The position numbers were made by a program, and so were the translations under genes. The notes under the pieces were generated by a model that saw only the letters and a program-made list of their open reading frames with translations, made no database searches and was not told the DNA's origin. DNA of 64,000 nt from the NCBI RefSeq assembly GCF_000719285.1, contig NZ_JOFS01000024.1, forward strand, positions 1 through 64,000, given 5' to 3'. Positions 26,604 through 34,920 of this stretch are shown here, one piece after another (positions within the stretch are counted from its first letter, which is position 1; each line of letters begins with the position of its first letter). The stretch comes from Streptomyces bicolor (GTDB taxonomy: Bacteria > Actinomycetota > Actinomycetes > Streptomycetales > Streptomycetaceae).

Positions 26604-27347
26604 GTGCGTCGACCCCCAGCCCAGCCGAACCAGCCGAACCACCCCAACCGCTCCACCCGCCGGACCCCGCCCACTCCCCCCTTCAACGCCCCCGCCGCCC
26701 GCAGACTCCGGGCCGCCCTCAGCATGGGGCCCGAACATGTCGCCTACGGCATGCGGGCCTCGTACGGACTTCCCTACGTCACCCCGGACCTGATCATCGC
26801 GTGGGAGCGCGAGCAGGCCTCCCCCACCAGCAACGAGCTCACCGCCCTCGCGGGCGTCCTGTGGTGTTCGCCCGCCGAGCTGCTCGGCAAACCGCGGACG
26901 CTGCGCGAGCACCGCCTCGCCCGCGGCCTGGCGCCCGAGGACGTGGCTCGTGCCGTCGGGCACGAGGTCGTCGCGTATCTCCACATGGAGGAGAACGACG
27001 ACTGGCACGGCACCGACCGCCAGTCCGCCGCGCTCGCGGACGTCCTCGGTCTGTCGCTGCCGGACTTCATCACCGTCACGGGCCGCGACACGAGACTCGC
27101 CGACCTGCTGCGCAGTGCCGTGACGACGCGCTGGCAGGCGTACGTGCGCCCGGTCGGCAAGATGGTGCCCCTGGACCGGCGGGTCCTCGAGCACACGCTC
27201 CAGGACCTGCACCAGAACTACCAGGGGCAGATGACCGCCACCCTCAGCTGGGGCGGCGACAACAGCGACTCCAGCGCGGCCGGCCGTGAGTTCCTGGACC
27301 GGATCGTGGAGCACTTCTGGGCGACGGTCCAGGGGGTGGGCTCCTGA
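26604..27347 (+). CDS. XRE-type HTH DNA-binding protein
   Basis: A 247-residue regulator with a Pro/Asn-rich N tail of about 30 residues. Two helix-turn-helix-like segments follow: MGPEHVAYGMRASYGLPYVT...WEREQASPTSNELTALAGVL and LREHRLARGLAPEDVARAVG...LHMEEN. The C-terminal half (residues 150-247) is unrecognised. The GTG at 26604 is preferred over a TTG three codons earlier. A TACGTT hexamer lies 6 bases upstream of the GTG, so a leaderless transcript is possible. It converges on pfkA. Confidence 0.82.
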   Translation: MRRPPAQPNQPNHPNRSTRRTPPTPPFNAPAARRLRAALSMGPEHVAYGMRASYGLPYVTPDLIIAWEREQASPTSNELTALAGVLWCSPAELLGKPRTLREHRLARGLAPEDVARAVGHEVVAYLHMEENDDWHGTDRQSAALADVLGLSLPDFITVTGRDTRLADLLRSAVTTRWQAYVRPVGKMVPLDRRVLEHTLQDLHQNYQGQMTATLSWGGDNSDSSAAGREFLDRIVEHFWATVQGVGS

Positions 27348-27380
27348 ACAGCGCCGCGGCCGCCGGCGATCCGGCCGCCG

Positions 27381-28406
27381 CTAGAAGACCGACTCGGCCT
27401 CGTCCATCCGGTCCTTCGGCACCGTCTTCAGTTCGGTGACCGCCTCCGCCAGCGGCACCATCACCACGTCGGTGCCGCGCAGCGCGGTCATCTTGCCGAA
27501 CTCGCCCCGGTGCGCCGCCTCCACCGCGTGCCAGCCGAAGCGGGTGGCGAGGACCCGGTCGTACGCCGTGGGTACGCCGCCGCGCTGGACGTGGCCGAGG
27601 ATGACCGGCTTGGCCTCCTTGCCGAGCCGGCGCTCCAGCTCGAACGCCAGAGCCGTGCCGATGCCCTGGAAGCGCTCGTGGCCGTACTGGTCGATCTCGC
27701 CCTTGCCGTAGTCCATGGTGCCGTCGGCGGGGTGGGCGCCCTCGGCGACGCAGATCACCGCGAACTTCTTGCCGCGCGCGAAGCGCTCCTCGACCATCTT
27801 CACCAGGTCGGCCGGGTCGAACGGGCGCTCCGGGAGGCAGATGCCGTGCGCGCCCGCCGCCATGCCGGACTCCAGCGCGATCCAGCCCGCGTGGCGGCCC
27901 ATTACCTCCACCACCATCACCCGCTGGTGGGACTCCGCGGTCGTCTTCAGGCGGTCCATGGCCTCCGTGGCGACCCCGACCGCCGTGTCGAAGCCGAAGG
28001 TGCGGTCCGTCGAGGAGATGTCGTTGTCGATCGTCTTGGGGACGCCGACCACGGGCAGACCCGCGTCCGACAGCATCCGCGCCGCCGTCAGGGTCCCCTC
28101 GCCGCCGATCGGGATCAGCGCGTCGATGCCGAAGTCGCGGGCGATGTCGGGGGCGCTGTCGCACGCCTCGCGCAACCGGTCGCGCTCCAGCCTCGACGAG
28201 CCCAGGATCGTGCCGCCACGGGCCAGGATGCCGCTGACCGCCTCCAGGTCGAGGCTGCGGTAGTGGCCGTCCAGCAGGCCCGCGTATCCGTCCTCGAAGC
28301 CGATCACCTCGTCGCCATACTGTGCGACGGCCCGGTGCACGACCGACCGGATCACGGCGTTCAGGCCGGGGCAGTCGCCGCCTGCGGTGAGAACTCCGAT
28401 ACGCAT
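27381..28406 (-). CDS. pfkA: ATP-dependent 6-phosphofructokinase
   Basis: A 341-residue PfkA, the committed glycolytic kinase. Family signatures are TAGGDCPGLNAVIRSVV at the N terminus (nucleotide loop), GGEGTLTAAR, the catalytic VPKTIDNDISSTDRTFGF and VVEVMGRHAGWIAL (allosteric/substrate region). The C terminus EFGKMTALRGTDVVMVPL is normal. The intact length matches actinobacterial group III PfkA. It is divergent from pta, which places glycolytic entry and acetate overflow around one intergenic region. Confidence 0.95.
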   Translation of the reverse strand: MRIGVLTAGGDCPGLNAVIRSVVHRAVAQYGDEVIGFEDGYAGLLDGHYRSLDLEAVSGILARGGTILGSSRLERDRLREACDSAPDIARDFGIDALIPIGGEGTLTAARMLSDAGLPVVGVPKTIDNDISSTDRTFGFDTAVGVATEAMDRLKTTAESHQRVMVVEVMGRHAGWIALESGMAAGAHGICLPERPFDPADLVKMVEERFARGKKFAVICVAEGAHPADGTMDYGKGEIDQYGHERFQGIGTALAFELERRLGKEAKPVILGHVQRGGVPTAYDRVLATRFGWHAVEAAHRGEFGKMTALRGTDVVMVPLAEAVTELKTVPKDRMDEAESVF

Positions 28407-28569
28407 CGTGCTGTGTCTCCTGCTCGCTGTTGATACCGGTGAGCCAATCCGATTGTTTCACGTCCGGCAGGACGGTGTCGGCCCCCGAACCTGACGGGCG
28501 CCTTATCCGTAGGCAAGGGTATTGTCAAGAGGGTTTCGCTCACCTCACTGGGCGATTTTGCGACCTCAC

Positions 28570-28608
28570 ACGACGACCACAGACGACGACCACAGACGAC
28601 GACCACAG
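28570..28608 (+). repeat. Three perfect 13-bp tandem repeats in the pta leader
   Basis: The unit ACGACGACCACAG occurs three times without mismatch (28570-28582, 28583-28595, 28596-28608), and ACGA of a fourth follows. The array ends 7 bases before the pta Shine-Dalgarno sequence (GGAGA, 28616-28620). A microsatellite this close to a ribosome site can change copy number and so change expression. Confidence 0.9.
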
Positions 28609-28626
28609 ACGAAACGGAGAGCACGC

Positions 28627-30729
28627 GTGACGCGCAGCGTGTACGTGACCGGCATCGACCGCGGCGACGGCCGCCAGGTCGTCGAACTGGGGGTCATGGA
28701 GCTTCTGACCCGGCAGGTCGACCGGGTGGGGGTGTTCCGGCCGCTGGTCCACCACAGTCCCGACCGGCTGTTCGAGCTGCTGCGCGCCCGCTACCGCCTG
28801 TCCCAGGACCCGGCCACGGTCTACGGCATGGACTACCACGAGGCGTCCGCCCTCCAGGCCGAGCGCGGAACGGACGAGCTGGTGTCCACGCTCGTCGACC
28901 GGTTCCATGTCGTCGCCCGCGACTACGACGTCGTCCTCGTCCTCGGCACCGACTACGCCGACACCCAGCTCCCGGACGAGCTGTCCCTCAACGCCAGGCT
29001 CGCCAACGAGTTCGGCGCGTCCGTGATACCGGTCGTGGGCGGGCGCAGGCAGACCGCCGAGTCGGTGCTCGCCGAGACGCGCAACGCCTACCGGGCGTAC
29101 GAGGGACTCGGCTGCGACGTGCTGGCCATGGTCACCAACCGGGTCGCCCGGGAGGACCGGGACGAGATCGCCCAGCGGCTCGACTCGCGGCTGCCGGTGC
29201 CCTGTTACGTCGTCCCGGACGAGCCCGCCCTCTCCGCGCCGACCGTCCAGCAGATCGCCCAGTCCCTCGACGCGAAGGTCCTGCTCGGCGACGACTCGGG
29301 GCTCGCCCGCGACGCCCTCGGCTTCGTCTTCGGCGGCGCCATGCTGCCGAACTTCCTGACCGCCCTGACCCCGGGCTGTCTGGTCGTCACCCCGGGCGAC
29401 CGCGCCGACCTGGTCGTCGGCTCGCTGGCCGCGCACAGCGCCGGCACCCCGCCGATCGCCGGTGTGCTGCTCACCCTGGACGAGCGCCCCGGCGACGAGA
29501 TCCTCACCCTGGCCGCCCGCCTCGCCCCGGGCACCCCGGTGCTCTCGGTGCCCGGCTACAGCTTCCCCACCGCCGAGCAACTCTTCTCCCTGGAGGGGAA
29601 GTTGAGCGCGGTGACGCCGCGCAAGGCGGAGACCGCCCTCGGCCTGTTCGAGCGGTACGTCGACACCGGTGACCTGCTGGGGCGGGTCTCGGCGCCGAGC
29701 AGCGACCGGGTCACCCCGATGATGTTCGAGCACAAGCTGCTGGAGCAGGCCCGCTCGAACATGCGCCGCATCGTGCTGCCCGAGGGCACCGAGCCACGCG
29801 TCCTGCACGCCGCGGAGGTGCTGCTGCGGCGCCGGGTCTGCGACCTGACCCTGCTCGGCCCGGTCGACCAGATCCGCAAGAAGGCCGCCGACCTCGGTAT
29901 CGACCTGGGCGAGTCCCAGCTGATCGACCCGGCGACCAGCGACCTGCGCGATGCCTTCGCCGAGCGGTACGCCGCCTTCCGCGCCCACAAGGGCGTCACC
30001 GTCGAGCTGGCGTACGACGTGGTCAGCGACGTGAACTACTTCGGGACGCTGATGGTGCAGGAGGGGCTGGCCGACGGCATGGTGTCGGGGTCCGTCCACT
30101 CGACGGCCGCGACCATCCGGCCCGCTTTCGAGATCATCAAGACGAAGCCGGACGCCGGCATCGTGTCGTCCGTCTTCTTCATGTGCCTGGCAGACAAGGT
30201 CCTCGTCTACGGCGACTGCGCCGTGAACCCCGACCCGAACGCCGAGCAGCTGGCCGACATCGCCATCCAGTCGGCGGCGACCGCCGAGCGGTTCGGTGTG
30301 GAGCCGCGGATCGCGATGCTGTCGTACTCGACGGGTACGTCCGGTTCGGGGGCCGACGTCGACAAGGTGCGTGAGGCGACCGAGCTGGTGCGCGAGCGGC
30401 GGCCCGATCTGAAGATCGAGGGGCCGATCCAGTACGACGCCGCCGTGGAGCCGTCGGTCGCCGAGACCAAGCTGCCGGGGTCGGAGGTCGCCGGGCAGGC
30501 AACGGTTCTGATCTTCCCGGACCTCAATACAGGTAACAACACCTACAAGGCCGTGCAGCGTTCGGCCGGCGCGATCGCCGTCGGGCCGGTGCTGCAGGGT
30601 CTGCGCAAGCCCGTCAACGACCTGTCCCGGGGTGCCCTCGTCCAGGACATCGTGAACACCGTCGCCATCACGGCGATCCAGGCCCAGTCCCCCGCCCTGT
30701 CCCCCAGCGAGAAGGCCACCGCCCAGTGA
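28627..30729 (+). CDS. pta: Phosphate acetyltransferase
   Basis: A 700-residue long-form Pta, acetyl-CoA + Pi to acetyl phosphate. The GTG at 28627 has GGAGA six bases upstream; upstream in-frame starts run into the repeat array. The N-terminal part (YVTGIDRGDGRQVVELGVME) is the CobB/CobQ-like P-loop-derived domain, the middle is a DRTGG domain, and the catalytic PTA_PTB domain starts at about residue 375 (RRIVLPEGTEPRVLHAAEVL) with MVSGSVHSTAATIRPAFEII and IAMLSYSTGTSGSG. The stop overlaps the ackA start (GTGA). Confidence 0.95.
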   Translation: MTRSVYVTGIDRGDGRQVVELGVMELLTRQVDRVGVFRPLVHHSPDRLFELLRARYRLSQDPATVYGMDYHEASALQAERGTDELVSTLVDRFHVVARDYDVVLVLGTDYADTQLPDELSLNARLANEFGASVIPVVGGRRQTAESVLAETRNAYRAYEGLGCDVLAMVTNRVAREDRDEIAQRLDSRLPVPCYVVPDEPALSAPTVQQIAQSLDAKVLLGDDSGLARDALGFVFGGAMLPNFLTALTPGCLVVTPGDRADLVVGSLAAHSAGTPPIAGVLLTLDERPGDEILTLAARLAPGTPVLSVPGYSFPTAEQLFSLEGKLSAVTPRKAETALGLFERYVDTGDLLGRVSAPSSDRVTPMMFEHKLLEQARSNMRRIVLPEGTEPRVLHAAEVLLRRRVCDLTLLGPVDQIRKKAADLGIDLGESQLIDPATSDLRDAFAERYAAFRAHKGVTVELAYDVVSDVNYFGTLMVQEGLADGMVSGSVHSTAATIRPAFEIIKTKPDAGIVSSVFFMCLADKVLVYGDCAVNPDPNAEQLADIAIQSAATAERFGVEPRIAMLSYSTGTSGSGADVDKVREATELVRERRPDLKIEGPIQYDAAVEPSVAETKLPGSEVAGQATVLIFPDLNTGNNTYKAVQRSAGAIAVGPVLQGLRKPVNDLSRGALVQDIVNTVAITAIQAQSPALSPSEKATAQ

Positions 30730-31934
30730 GCTCGACCCGTGTCCTCGTCCTCAACTCCGGCTCCTCGTCGGTGAAGTACCAGCTCCTCGACATGCGCGAC
30801 AGCAGCCGGCTGGCCGTGGGCCTCGTCGAGCGCATCGGCGAACAGCACTCCAGGCTCAAGCACACCCCGCTGGCGGCGGGCGGCGAGAGCCGCGAGTGGA
30901 CCGAGCCCATCGCCGACCACGACGCCGCCCTGAAGGCCGTGTCGGCGGAGCTCGCCAAGGACGGCCTCGGGCTCGACTCGCCCGAGCTGGCCGCGATCGG
31001 CCACCGCGTGGTGCACGGCGGCAAGCACTTCACCGAGCCGACCGTCGTCGACGACGCCGTGCTCGCCGAGATCGAGCGGCTGATCCCGGTCGCCCCGCTG
31101 CACAATCCGGCCAACCTCACCGGCATCCGCACCGCTCAGGCCCTGCGGCCCGACCTGCCCCAGGTCGCCGTGTTCGACACCGCGTTCCACACGACGATGC
31201 CGGAGTCGGCCGCCCGCTACGCGATCGACGTCGAGACCGCCGACCGGCACCGGATACGCCGGTACGGCTTCCACGGCACCTCGCACGCGTACGTCTCCCG
31301 GGCGACGGCGAGGCTGCTGGGCAAGGCGCCGGAGGACGTGAACGTGATCGTGCTGCACCTCGGCAACGGCGCGTCCGCGTCCGCCGTGCGGGGCGGGAAG
31401 TGCGTGGACACCTCGATGGGGCTGACGCCTTTGGAGGGGCTCGTGATGGGTACGCGCTCCGGGGACATGGACCCGGCCGTCATCTTCCATTTGGCACGGG
31501 TTGGTGAAATGTCCATCGAGGAAATCGACACTCTTCTCAACAAGAAGAGCGGATTGATCGGCCTGTGCGGCGACAACGACATGCGGGAGATCCGCCGGCG
31601 GATCGACGAAGGTGACGAGCGGGCCCAATTGGCCTTCGACATCTACATTCACCGACTGAAGAAGTACATAGGCGCCTATTACGCGGTCCTCGGCACAGTG
31701 GACGCCATCGCGTTCACGGCCGGGGTCGGCGAGAACGCGGCGCCGGTACGGGAAGCCGCTCTGGCCGGCCTGGAGCAACTGGGCCTCGTGGTGGACGCAG
31801 AGCGGAACGCCGTACGCGGAGACGGGCCGCGGCTGATCTCCCCCGCCGGGGCGAGGGTGGCGGTCGCCGTGGTACCGACGGATGAAGAACTGGAGATCGC
31901 GACGCAGACCTACGCACTGGTGGGCAACGCCTGA
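30726..31934 (+). CDS. ackA: Acetate kinase
   Basis: A 402-residue acetate kinase, acetyl phosphate + ADP to acetate + ATP. ASKHA-fold motifs: VLVLNSGSSSVKYQLLD at the N terminus, IGHRVVHGGKHFTEP, the catalytic VFDTAFHTTMPESAARYAI, RYGFHGTSHAYVS, VIVLHLGNGASASAVRGGK and TAGVGENAAPVREAAL. Translationally coupled to pta, completing the acetate overflow pathway. Confidence 0.96.
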   Translation: MSSTRVLVLNSGSSSVKYQLLDMRDSSRLAVGLVERIGEQHSRLKHTPLAAGGESREWTEPIADHDAALKAVSAELAKDGLGLDSPELAAIGHRVVHGGKHFTEPTVVDDAVLAEIERLIPVAPLHNPANLTGIRTAQALRPDLPQVAVFDTAFHTTMPESAARYAIDVETADRHRIRRYGFHGTSHAYVSRATARLLGKAPEDVNVIVLHLGNGASASAVRGGKCVDTSMGLTPLEGLVMGTRSGDMDPAVIFHLARVGEMSIEEIDTLLNKKSGLIGLCGDNDMREIRRRIDEGDERAQLAFDIYIHRLKKYIGAYYAVLGTVDAIAFTAGVGENAAPVREAALAGLEQLGLVVDAERNAVRGDGPRLISPAGARVAVAVVPTDEELEIATQTYALVGNA

Positions 31935-31980
31935 GTAACACGGCTGAGCAATACGCAGCTCATTTGTATCTTCCACCAGA

Positions 31981-32014
31981 CGGAATATTCCGCAGCGAAA
32001 CAAACCGATAGGAT
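31981..32014 (+). promoter_or_regulatory. pyk promoter region with CGGAATATTCCG palindrome
   Basis: A perfect 12-bp palindrome (31981-31992) lies in the 86-base gap between ackA and pyk. A TAGGAT hexamer at 32009-32014 ends 6 bases before the pyk ATG, as expected for the -10 box of a leaderless transcript. The palindrome would then sit near the -35 position and could be a repressor site. Confidence 0.45.
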
Positions 32015-32020
32015 CGTCCC

Positions 32021-33451
32021 ATGCGCCGTTCGAAAATCGTTTGTACTCTCGGCCCCGCGGTCGACTCCCATGAACAGCTCGTCGCGCTGATCGAGGCGGG
32101 CATGAACGTGGCCCGCTTCAACTTCAGCCACGGCACGCACGAGGACCACCAGGGGCGCTACGAGCGCCTGCGGGCCGCCTCCGCGGAGACCGGGCGGGCC
32201 ATCGGTGTGCTCGCCGACCTCCAGGGCCCGAAGATCCGTCTGGAGACCTTCGCCGAGGGCCCGGTCGAGTTGGAGCGCGGTGACGAGTTCGTCATCACGA
32301 CCGAGGACGTCCCGGGCGACAAGTCCATCTGCGGGACCACGTACAAGGGCCTGCCCGGCGATGTCGCGCGCGGCGACCAGATCCTCATCAACGACGGAAA
32401 CGTCGAGCTGAAGGTCCTGGACGTCGAGGGTCCGCGGGTGAAGACGATCGTCATCGAGGGCGGCGTCGTCTCCGACCACAAGGGCATCAACCTGCCCGGC
32501 GCGGCGGTGAACGTGCCGGCGCTGAGCGAGAAGGACGTCGAGGACCTGCGGTTCGCGCTGCACATGGGCTGCGACATGGTCGCGCTGTCCTTCGTCCGTG
32601 ACGCCAACGACGTGCAGGACGTGCACAAGGTCATGGACGAGGTCGGCCGCCGCGTCCCGGTCATCGCCAAGGTGGAGAAGCCGCAGGCGGTGGCGAACAT
32701 GGAGGACGTCGTGCTCGCGTTCGACGCCGTGATGGTCGCGCGTGGCGACCTGGCCGTCGAGTACCCGCTCGAAAAGGTCCCGATGGTGCAGAAGCGGCTC
32801 ATCGAGCTGTGCCGGCGCAACGCCAAGCCGGTGATCGTGGCGACCCAGATGATGGAGTCGATGATCACCAACTCCCGCCCGACCCGCGCCGAGGCCTCCG
32901 ACGTGGCCAACGCGATCCTGGACGGCGCGGACGCGGTCATGCTGTCGGCGGAGTCCTCCGTCGGCGCCTACCCGATCGAGACCGTCAAGACTATGTCGAA
33001 GATCGTCACCGCCGCCGAGCAGGAGCTGCTGTCCAAGGGCCTGCAGCCCCTGGTCCCCGGCAAGAAGCCGCGCACGCAGGGCGGTTCCGTCGCCCGCGCG
33101 GCCTGCGAGATCGCCGACTTCCTCGGCGGCAAGGGCCTGGTCGCCTTCACCCAGTCCGGCGACACCGCCCGCCGCCTGTGCCGCTATCGCGCCGCCCAGC
33201 CGATCGTGGCCTTCACCACGGACGAGGGCACCCGCAACCAGATGACGCTCAGCTGGGGCGTGGAGCCGCACGTGGTGCCGTTCGTCAACAGCACCGACGA
33301 GATGGTCGACCTGGTGGACCAGGAGATCGTGAAGATGGGGTTGTTCAACGAGGGCGACATCGTGGTCATTACGGCGGGGTCGCCGCCTGGGGTTCCCGGC
33401 ACGACGAACATGGTTCGGGTGCATCACCTGGGGGGCGGGGCGCGGGACTGA
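32021..33451 (+). CDS. pyk: Pyruvate kinase
   Basis: A 476-residue pyruvate kinase, the last glycolytic step. Signatures: RRSKIVCTLGPAVDS, NVARFNFSHGTHEDH, ADLQGPKIRLETF, the active-site MVARGDLAVEYPLEKVP and KPVIVATQMMESMI, DGADAVMLSAESSVGAYPIE, and the C-terminal allosteric domain (TQSGDTARRLCRYRAAQPIV). The conserved catalytic Lys lies in VIAKVEKPQAV. It follows pta-ackA but has its own promoter. Confidence 0.97.
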   Translation: MRRSKIVCTLGPAVDSHEQLVALIEAGMNVARFNFSHGTHEDHQGRYERLRAASAETGRAIGVLADLQGPKIRLETFAEGPVELERGDEFVITTEDVPGDKSICGTTYKGLPGDVARGDQILINDGNVELKVLDVEGPRVKTIVIEGGVVSDHKGINLPGAAVNVPALSEKDVEDLRFALHMGCDMVALSFVRDANDVQDVHKVMDEVGRRVPVIAKVEKPQAVANMEDVVLAFDAVMVARGDLAVEYPLEKVPMVQKRLIELCRRNAKPVIVATQMMESMITNSRPTRAEASDVANAILDGADAVMLSAESSVGAYPIETVKTMSKIVTAAEQELLSKGLQPLVPGKKPRTQGGSVARAACEIADFLGGKGLVAFTQSGDTARRLCRYRAAQPIVAFTTDEGTRNQMTLSWGVEPHVVPFVNSTDEMVDLVDQEIVKMGLFNEGDIVVITAGSPPGVPGTTNMVRVHHLGGGARD

Positions 33452-33482
33452 CCTCCCGGGCCGCGGTGAGGCTCCTGTACGG

Positions 33483-33522
33483 CGCTGAGGGCGCCCTCCT
33501 TGGAAGGGGGGCGCCCTCAGCG
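33483..33522. terminator. Strong two-way terminator after pyk
   Basis: Perfect 14-bp arms (33483-33496 with 33509-33522) extend inward through a G-T pair to a TGGA tetraloop. It lies 31 bases after the pyk stop and 40 before the stop of the convergent gene at 33562. Confidence 0.85.
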
Positions 33523-33561
33523 GTTTCCCGGGTTCTCAACGTTCTCTCTTTCTTCCGCGTC

Positions 33562-34845
33562 TCAGTCGCGTTCGACGAGTTCCTCCACCGCGCCGGTGAC
33601 CTGGTTCTCGGCGTAGCCAAGTCGTTCGCCCAGCGCCTGGTACCGGGTGTACTGGGCAGCCGTGACGGGGATGTCGTACGCCTCGACGAGCCGCAGGAGG
33701 AGCCGGAAAGCGAGGTCGGGGTCGACCGAGGTGACGATCCGGTCCAGCGTCGCGGCCGTCACGTCGCTCCCCGTCGCGCGGTTCAGCTGGCGGGCGATGT
33801 CCTGGATCTCCCGTACGACCGGATCCATCAGGTCGGTGCGGGGCGGCGACACGAAGGGCGTGTAGGCGGGGTCGGCGGCTGTCAGCCGCTGCGTGCACAC
33901 TGCGGCGATCTCCCGCAGCCAGGTCCGTCCGTCGGCGTCGAACCCGTCGTCGGCGTGCCGGCGCCGTGCGGCGGTGTGCCACAGGGCCGTGACCGTGTCG
34001 TCGGACAGGGCGGAATCCAGCAGTCGTGTCACGTCCTCCAGCAGTACGGCCGCCTGCGCACCCGGCGTCATACCACTGTCGGCGCGGGCGAGTCGCGCGA
34101 TGTGTTCTCTCGGGGTGCCCGTGCCCTCGTACCGCCAGCTGTCCCACTCCCCGTCGAACATCCGGGACAGCCCCGGCAGGCCGAAAGCGAACGCGAAGTC
34201 CCGCCGTCCGGGGTCGAGCGGCGGCCACCTCACGTTCAGCCCTTCGAACACGGCGGTAAGGGGGTAGGCCAGACGCTCGCCGATGGCCAGCAGCCGGTCG
34301 TACTGGTCCTCGTCCACCGTCACGGCGTAGGCCTTGAGGGCACTCAGGAATAGGCGGAAGCCCAGGTCGGCGTCGGACTCGGCGACGACCTGCCGCAGGG
34401 CGGACACGATATTCCGCTCGGCGACGGCGGCCGTCAGCGCGGAGGCAGCCACCCGGAGCTCGGCCAGGACGGACTCGCGCAACTCCTCCTCCGGGAGGGC
34501 CGGTTCCCCTTCCGTCGCCTGCTGTTCGCGCAGCGGGCACACCTCGGCGACCTTGTGCAGCCATATGCGCATGTCCGTGCCGTGCTCGGCGAAGTCGACA
34601 CGCTCTCGCACGGCAGCCAGCAACACTGTGCGGATCACCTCGCTCGGCAGCGGCGACTCCAACAGGAGCCGCACGTCCCTGCCGAGATGGACGTCCTCGT
34701 CGTCGGCGGCCGTCCGCTCGGCCAGGGCCTGCACCGCCAGGGCGTCGAGGCGCGGCCCGGTCCGGGAGCGCAGTCTCCCGGCCAGGCCGGTGAGGCCGAA
34801 GTCTCCCTCGTAGTCGACGTAGTACACCTCTCGGTGCCTGGTCAC
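33562..34845 (-). CDS. Duplicated-domain protein, candidate immunity protein for the adjacent toxin
   Basis: A 427-residue cytoplasmic protein of no family I recognise. The GTG at 34845 has GGAGG five bases upstream and gives an N terminus (MTRHREVYYVDYEGDFGLTG) that aligns with the paralogue at 45499-46806. The protein is two related halves: DADLGFRLFLSALKAYAVTV plus QYDRLLAIGERLAYP in the first, and DPDLAFRLLLRLVEAYDIPV plus QYTRYQALGERLGYA in the second. It is mostly helical, with no signal peptide or membrane helix. It lies directly behind the polymorphic toxin gene on the same strand, the usual place for an immunity gene. That role is inference. Confidence 0.75.
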   Translation of the reverse strand: MTRHREVYYVDYEGDFGLTGLAGRLRSRTGPRLDALAVQALAERTAADDEDVHLGRDVRLLLESPLPSEVIRTVLLAAVRERVDFAEHGTDMRIWLHKVAEVCPLREQQATEGEPALPEEELRESVLAELRVAASALTAAVAERNIVSALRQVVAESDADLGFRLFLSALKAYAVTVDEDQYDRLLAIGERLAYPLTAVFEGLNVRWPPLDPGRRDFAFAFGLPGLSRMFDGEWDSWRYEGTGTPREHIARLARADSGMTPGAQAAVLLEDVTRLLDSALSDDTVTALWHTAARRRHADDGFDADGRTWLREIAAVCTQRLTAADPAYTPFVSPPRTDLMDPVVREIQDIARQLNRATGSDVTAATLDRIVTSVDPDLAFRLLLRLVEAYDIPVTAAQYTRYQALGERLGYAENQVTGAVEELVERD

Positions 34846-34867
34846 GTCAGCCTCCTGTGACATGGGC

Positions 34868-34905
34868 GAGGGCACGGGCACCCGGTGAGGGGTGCCCGTG
34901 CCCTC
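34868..34905 (-). terminator. Hairpin between toxin gene and candidate immunity gene
   Basis: A perfect 15-bp inverted repeat (34868-34882 with 34891-34905, 8-base loop) starts 15 bases past the toxin stop and ends 22 bases before the next start codon. It should reduce read-through, so the downstream gene may have another promoter or rely on partial read-through. Confidence 0.7.
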
Positions 34906-34920
34906 CGGTTTTGACGGGTG

